A DNA stretch of 10,377 nt from an uncultured Flavobacteriales bacterium (GTDB lineage Bacteria; Bacteroidota; Bacteroidia; Flavobacteriales; Weeksellaceae). The stretch lies in NCBI GenBank assembly GCA_937876095.1, contig CALFIE010000030.1:1-10377 (forward strand), given 5' to 3'. The stretch's first letter is position 1, and every line of letters starts with the position of its first letter. The translations under genes and the position numbers were made by a program. Shown in pieces: positions 5,948 to 10,377 of the stretch. The notes beneath the pieces are model-generated. The model was not told where the DNA came from. It worked only from the letters and a program-made list of their open reading frames with translations, and made no database searches.

Positions 5948-8740
5948 GTGAATCAGAATCCTGAACAAAAAGCAAGAGACCTTATTGATAAGCAATTGGA
6001 AGAATGTGATTGGGTAATACAAAATAAAAACCAAATCAATTTGGCTTCTCACATTGGCGTTGCGGTTAGAGAATACACTACTGATGTAGGACCTGCAGAT
6101 TACGTGCTTTTTGTAAAAGGAAATCCTGTAGGAATTATTGAAGCCAAAAGAATAGAATTGGGACAAAACCTTTCTGTAGTGGAAGAACAAGGAGAAGATT
6201 ATGCCAATGCCAAATTAAAACATCTTAATAATCAACCTTTGCCATTTGTATATGTAAGTACAGGTGAGATTACCAAGTTTACCAATTATAAAGAGCCGAA
6301 ACCTCGCTCCAGAGAGATATTTTCTTTTCACAGACCCGAAACTTTATTGAAGTGGTTTCAAAGTGAAAAATCTTTAAGAAGTGGCTTATTAGATATTCCC
6401 GAACTTCCTACGCTCAATTTACGAGATTGCCAAATAGATGCCATTACCAATTTAGAAAAATCATTTAAAGATTTCAGACCTAAAGCTTTAGTGCAAATGG
6501 CAACAGGTTCTGGTAAAACTTTTACAGCCATTACTTTTATTTATAGACTTCTAAAATATGCCAAAGCCAAACGCATTCTGTTTTTGGTAGATACTAAAAA
6601 CTTGGGCGAACAAGCAGAGCAGGAGTTTATGGCATATCTACCTAACGATAGCAATAGCAAATTTTCTGAACTCTATCCTGTTACTCGATTAAAAAATAGT
6701 TTTATTCCTGATGACAATCAAGTGTATATAAGCACTATACAAAGGATGTATTCTATTTTGAAAGGGAGTGAATTAGACGAAAGTGCAGAAGAAAATAATC
6801 CTTACGAAACGTTTCAACCCAAAGAAGCACTGCCTGTAGTATATAATGAAAAAGTACCTGTAGAATTTTTTGATTTTATTGTAATTGATGAATGTCACCG
6901 CAGTATTTACAATCTTTGGAAACAGGTTTTAGATTATTTTGATGCTTTTCAAGTGGGGCTTACTGCCACTCCTGATAACAGAACTTTTGCGTATTTCAAT
7001 GAAAATGTAGTTTCAGATTATGGTTATGAAAAAGCTGTGGTAGATGGTGTTTTAGTTCCTTACAATGTTTTTACCATTGAAACTAAAATCTCTAAAGAAG
7101 GCGCACAAATACAGATGGGAGAGCGTGTAGATAAAAGAGAACGCCTTACCCGCAAAAAGTTTTGGGAAACCGTAGATGAAGATGTAGCCTATAGCGGAAA
7201 GCAATTAGACAAAGATATTGTAAACCCAAGTACAATAAGAAACATCATCAAAGCAGTAAAAGAAAACTTGCCTCAAATGTTTCCTGATAGATATGATAAA
7301 GAAGGAAAATTTGAAGTTCCTAAAATGCTGATTTTTGCCAAGACTGATAGCCACGCCGAAGATATTATAGAAATTGTAAGAGAAGAATTTGGCGAAGAAA
7401 ATAAGTTCTGCAAAAAAATTACCTATCAATCTCAAGAAGACCCTAAAAGTATTTTGAGCCAATTTAGGAATGATTATTATCCTAGAATTGCCGTAACGGT
7501 GGATATGATTGCAACGGGAACAGACATTCGTCCGCTAGAAGTTTTGTTGTTTATGCGTGATGTAAAAAGCAAAAGCTACTATGAGCAAATGAAAGGCAGA
7601 GGAACCAGAACTTGCTCGCTAGAAGAATTACGACTGAAAGGAACACCTTCTGCACAATACAGCAAAGACCATTTTGTAATTATAGACGCAATAGGTGTAG
7701 AAAGTTCTCAAAAAACCGATAGCCGACCATTAGAAAAAGCACCAGGCGTTTCTCTGAAAGATGTTTTGCAGATTATTGCCATGGGAAATCGTTCCGAAGA
7801 AATGCTCACTACTCTGGCGAACCGATTGATACGCCTTGACCGACAAATCAATGAAAAAGAAAAACAAACCTTTAGCGAACACGCCAATGGTTTACAAATA
7901 AAGCAAGTAGTTCAGAAACTTTTAGATGCTTATAATCCTGATACGCTAGAGCAAATAAGAATAAATGTAGAACGTGAAAAAATAGGCGAAGCTCCTGCGG
8001 AAAAAGAAAAAGCGGTAGAAGAACACCACCAAGCTTTAATAGAAAAAGCGGTAGCGGAATTGCACAACCCAGATTTGCGTAATTTTATTGTAGATGTACG
8101 CAAGAAATATGACCAGATTATAGACACCGTAAACATAGACGAAATTACCAACATCGGTTGGGCAACCGACCAAAAAGAACAAGCAGAAAGTACCGTAGAA
8201 GCTTTTGAACGATGGGTACAAGAGCACAAAGACGAAGCTTTGGCATTGCAGATTTTCTATGATGCGCCATACCGAAGAAGAGAACTTACTTACAAACTTA
8301 TTAGAGATTTGTATGAAAAACTCATTTTAGAACAACCTACTCTGCAACCAGCCAAATTATGGGATGCCTACAGCCAAATAGAAAACAACCCGAAAACCAG
8401 AACCGAAAAACCAAAACAAGAATTGGTGCTTTTGGTTTCTGTAATTAGAAAAGCATTGAAGATAGACGAATATCTTACAGGGTACGACAGAACTGTTGAT
8501 AGAAACTTCCAGCAATGGATTTTTGCACAACATACAGGGAAACATACCGCATTTACCGAAGAACAAATGCAATGGCTACGAATGATAAAAGATTTTATTG
8601 CCAACTCCTTCCATTTTGAGCAAGAAGATTTTGAGTTAGACCCTTTTAACGCACATGGAGGTTTAGGCAAGTTTTACCAATTATTTGGCGACCAATATTT
8701 AGAAATTATTGATGAATTAAACGAAGTTTTAGCAGCGTAA
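5948..8740 (+). CDS. hsdR: Type I restriction enzyme R subunit (EcoEI/EcoAI-like HsdR)
   Basis: This 930-residue motor and nuclease subunit of a type I restriction-modification complex cuts unmodified DNA after ATP-driven translocation. The N-terminal PD-(D/E)xK nuclease is seen as GPADYVLF (Asp51) and GIIEAKR (Glu65, Lys67). The SF2 helicase motifs follow in order: I, ATGSGKT (185-191); Ia, LFLVDTKNLGEQA (211-223); II, DECH (314-317); III, GLTATP (337-342); IV, LIFAKT (461-466); V, VDMIATGTDI (518-527); VI, QMKGRGTRT (547-555). The C-terminal third matches the helical EcoEI_R_C type that docks on HsdM/HsdS. All motifs look intact. The start is a GTG; no in-frame ATG lies upstream, and the protein begins like its family. 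It is the first gene of a tight operon and its stop is 2 bases from the kinase ATG. HsdM and HsdS are not in the window. Confidence 0.95.
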   Translation: MNQNPEQKARDLIDKQLEECDWVIQNKNQINLASHIGVAVREYTTDVGPADYVLFVKGNPVGIIEAKRIELGQNLSVVEEQGEDYANAKLKHLNNQPLPFVYVSTGEITKFTNYKEPKPRSREIFSFHRPETLLKWFQSEKSLRSGLLDIPELPTLNLRDCQIDAITNLEKSFKDFRPKALVQMATGSGKTFTAITFIYRLLKYAKAKRILFLVDTKNLGEQAEQEFMAYLPNDSNSKFSELYPVTRLKNSFIPDDNQVYISTIQRMYSILKGSELDESAEENNPYETFQPKEALPVVYNEKVPVEFFDFIVIDECHRSIYNLWKQVLDYFDAFQVGLTATPDNRTFAYFNENVVSDYGYEKAVVDGVLVPYNVFTIETKISKEGAQIQMGERVDKRERLTRKKFWETVDEDVAYSGKQLDKDIVNPSTIRNIIKAVKENLPQMFPDRYDKEGKFEVPKMLIFAKTDSHAEDIIEIVREEFGEENKFCKKITYQSQEDPKSILSQFRNDYYPRIAVTVDMIATGTDIRPLEVLLFMRDVKSKSYYEQMKGRGTRTCSLEELRLKGTPSAQYSKDHFVIIDAIGVESSQKTDSRPLEKAPGVSLKDVLQIIAMGNRSEEMLTTLANRLIRLDRQINEKEKQTFSEHANGLQIKQVVQKLLDAYNPDTLEQIRINVEREKIGEAPAEKEKAVEEHHQALIEKAVAELHNPDLRNFIVDVRKKYDQIIDTVNIDEITNIGWATDQKEQAESTVEAFERWVQEHKDEALALQIFYDAPYRRRELTYKLIRDLYEKLILEQPTLQPAKLWDAYSQIENNPKTRTEKPKQELVLLVSVIRKALKIDEYLTGYDRTVDRNFQQWIFAQHTGKHTAFTEEQMQWLRMIKDFIANSFHFEQEDFELDPFNAHGGLGKFYQLFGDQYLEIIDELNEVLAA

Positions 8741-8742
8741 AA

Positions 8743-9570
8743 ATGAAAATAGTAACTGCCACATTATTTATTAAGCAAATAGATACAGACGGACACCAAC
8801 CTCTGTTTTTGCTTTGTGATGATGGGCAAAAATACTATACAAAATATCTGAATTCATTTGATAAAAAAGAACTGCAATGTTTGGTGTACGAAATGCTCGC
8901 TACCGAATTATTAAAAACTTTGGGAATTCCTTGTGCTAATGATAGCTTAGTAAAAATACCTCCAATATTGATTTCTAAAGAGATTAAGTATGCCAATTCA
9001 TACAAAAGAAGTAAATTAGCTTGGGGTTCTCAAGAAGTGGTAAGAGCTGATTTGGTTACCCAATTTTCTATTCCTACTCATAAAAACCTTTTTAAAATGA
9101 TTGCCAATCCCGAAGATGTTTTGAAGATAGCAATTTTTGACCTTTGGACGGATAATGCAGACAGAAGAGAAGACAATTATAATCTCCTCAAAAAAGAAGA
9201 ATTGGACAAAATACAAATATTACCAATAGACCACGCTACACTTTTTGGAGGTTTCAATAGATTGCATACTTTTAGTGAAAAAGATTCTTGCACTATACAT
9301 AACAAGTTGGTTTTTAGTGAGTTTTATAAAAATACGGTAAAGCATATTTCGGTGGAAAAACAATTGGATATTGCAGAAAATTTTCTAAATTTGCTTACCC
9401 AAATAAAAATTAAAGAAATCACTCATGAAGTTTTTTCACACATTCCCGAGAGTTGGGAGATTAATGAGAATTTAAAAGAAAGAATTGAAAAATTCCTTCT
9501 TTCAGACTTTCGTATGAAGTCTTTGCACAATTTAGTACTTACTATTTTACCTTTAAATTCTAAAAAATGA
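8743..9570 (+). CDS. HipA-like kinase-fold protein (HipA_2 type)
   Basis: A 275-residue protein resembling the short HipA-like kinases (HipA_2). An early beta region with YYTKYL (Lys34) would hold the ATP-binding lysine, followed by the helix ECLVYEMLATELLKTLGIP-like segment (about 44-63) with Glu50. The catalytic block is IFDLWTDNADRREDNYNLL (131-149): Asp140 and Asn145 match the NxDxxxxN pattern of HipA, and PIDHATLFGG (161-170) gives the metal-binding Asp163. It is shorter than classical HipA and lacks its N-terminal domain, and no HipB-like antitoxin lies next to it. It may be a protein kinase acting on a host or operon protein, but substrate and role are unknown. It lies 2 bases after hsdR and overlaps the next gene by 4 bases, so the three are probably made together. 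Assignment rests on motifs seen by eye. Confidence 0.7.
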   Translation: MKIVTATLFIKQIDTDGHQPLFLLCDDGQKYYTKYLNSFDKKELQCLVYEMLATELLKTLGIPCANDSLVKIPPILISKEIKYANSYKRSKLAWGSQEVVRADLVTQFSIPTHKNLFKMIANPEDVLKIAIFDLWTDNADRREDNYNLLKKEELDKIQILPIDHATLFGGFNRLHTFSEKDSCTIHNKLVFSEFYKNTVKHISVEKQLDIAENFLNLLTQIKIKEITHEVFSHIPESWEINENLKERIEKFLLSDFRMKSLHNLVLTILPLNSKK

Positions 9571-10377
9571 AAAACTTCCTTTCCACTATTTATATAGAAA
9601 CTAATTCTGCTACTGCCGAGAAAATAAGCATTGGGCTTATAGTGGTTACAGAGCACAAAGTTTTTTTTAAATACTCTAAAAATAAATTAAAAATCGCCGA
9701 AAAACTATTAGGCAACAGTATAGAAAATTTGGTTAAGTTTTCTCTTAACGCTATTAAAGAAAAAGTAACCATCACCAATGCAGAATTGGCAAAACAATCG
9801 CAGAAACTGTTTTCTCCGGTTAGTTTTTTTACAGATGAATATATAAAATACCTTAATCGCTATTCTCAAGGTTTATTGCAATATGATGCGCCAAAACCTT
9901 ATGTAGCAGAAGTAAACCCATCTGTATTTGAATCTCTTTTTGCCACTTTTATTTCTAAAGAAGAAAGCAATAAAGACCGCAATACGTTTTACCATCAGAT
10001 AAAAAATAAGATTAAAAAATCTGAAATGATGGAGCGCGTAAATTTAGATTACAAATTAAGCCCTGCAAAAATACCATCACTTATTGCACAAGAAAACATT
10101 ACCATTATCTCTAAAAACGGTAATATTTTGGCAGGCGAACTTATAGATTTTACGGCAAATATAGAAATGGTGAAACAAAATATTTACGAATTTGAAGCCA
10201 TAGTAAAGTCTCTTAAAATATTTGAAAAACAGCATATTATTAATAGTAAAAATAATACCAATTATTATGCTTTATTTAATAAACCAGAGCCTAAATCTGT
10301 ACAAGAGAAATTTCTAAACCATCTGAAGAGTTTAGACCAAACAGATTTTATTAATTTTCAATTAGAAGAAGCATCTT
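9567..10377 (+). CDS. Unrecognised protein, possibly DUF3037-like kinase partner; runs off the right edge
   Basis: An open frame starts at the ATG at 9567, which overlaps the kinase stop (ATGA), and stays open for 270 residues to the end of the window, so the C-terminus is missing. I do not firmly recognise it. The first 50 residues (FLSTIYIETNS, then KISIGLIVVTEHKVFFKYS) form a beta-rich start resembling DUF3037 proteins, where a strand reading roughly NxGVxxF is followed by a strand with F and a basic residue. DUF3037 genes are often beside HipA_2 kinase genes, so a partner, substrate or antitoxin of the kinase is a reasonable guess. It is, however, longer than usual DUF3037 proteins. The rest is Lys/Asn-rich and helical, with no signal peptide or membrane segment. 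An HsdM or HsdS identity is not supported: no NPPF/Y or FGxG methylase motif is visible. Confidence 0.65.
   Translation, partial: MKNFLSTIYIETNSATAEKISIGLIVVTEHKVFFKYSKNKLKIAEKLLGNSIENLVKFSLNAIKEKVTITNAELAKQSQKLFSPVSFFTDEYIKYLNRYSQGLLQYDAPKPYVAEVNPSVFESLFATFISKEESNKDRNTFYHQIKNKIKKSEMMERVNLDYKLSPAKIPSLIAQENITIISKNGNILAGELIDFTANIEMVKQNIYEFEAIVKSLKIFEKQHIINSKNNTNYYALFNKPEPKSVQEKFLNHLKSLDQTDFINFQLEEAS

Noticed and set aside
7930..8670. Several minus-strand frames opposite hsdR
   Set aside because: They are antisense to a well-supported gene and show Ser/Phe/Cys-rich shadow composition with no domain likeness.
8743..9570. A classical HipBA toxin-antitoxin pair
   Set aside because: No small helix-turn-helix HipB gene lies beside the kinase gene, and the kinase lacks the N-terminal part of classical HipA.
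1..10377. CRISPR arrays, tRNA or rRNA genes, integrase and attachment sites
   Set aside because: I saw no regularly spaced repeats, no cloverleaf-like gene and no tyrosine or serine recombinase, so none is called; element ends must lie outside the window.

Overview
The window is AT-rich, genes start mostly without Shine-Dalgarno sites, and TAnnTTTG-type promoter boxes can be seen. The gene families (a DUF3853-like protein, a RepA-like ATPase, a TOPRIM primase and a MobV relaxase in that order) are typical of mobilizable genomic islands or plasmids of Bacteroidota. The overall look suggests Flavobacteriia (a Chryseobacterium/Riemerella/Elizabethkingia-like host), but this is an inference from style and not a species call. 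All genes called here lie on the plus strand.

Left part (1-5216) is a replication/mobilization module. It holds an unrecognised coiled-coil protein (17-1060), a small helix-turn-helix protein of DUF3853/excisionase type (1238-1540), a RepA-like P-loop ATPase whose ATG overlaps the previous stop (1540-2574), a CHC2/TOPRIM-type primase whose zinc ligands are lost (2737-3690), and a MobV relaxase with an intact histidine motif (3846-5084). Two striking inverted repeats, one of them a perfect 48-base palindrome built of repeated 7-mers, fill the ATPase-primase gap. A cluster of nested hairpins fills the primase-relaxase gap and is the best candidate for oriT. A hairpin at 5181-5216 probably ends the module. 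No integrase or attachment site is visible, so the element's ends lie outside the window.

Middle (5217-5947) is a gene-poor, very AT-rich stretch holding the decayed start of an IS3-type transposase orfA with three in-frame stops.

Right part (5948-10377) is a tight operon that starts with a full-length type I restriction subunit (HsdR, EcoEI/EcoAI-like). It is followed after 2 bases by a HipA-like kinase-fold protein with no HipB partner, and then, with a 4-base ATGA overlap, by an unrecognised protein that runs off the right edge and may be a divergent DUF3037-type partner of the kinase. HsdM and HsdS are not in the window and would be expected further right. A kinase and its putative partner translationally coupled to hsdR is the most interesting arrangement here. 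It may be a restriction system with a built-in regulatory or back-up module, carried as cargo of the mobilizable island.
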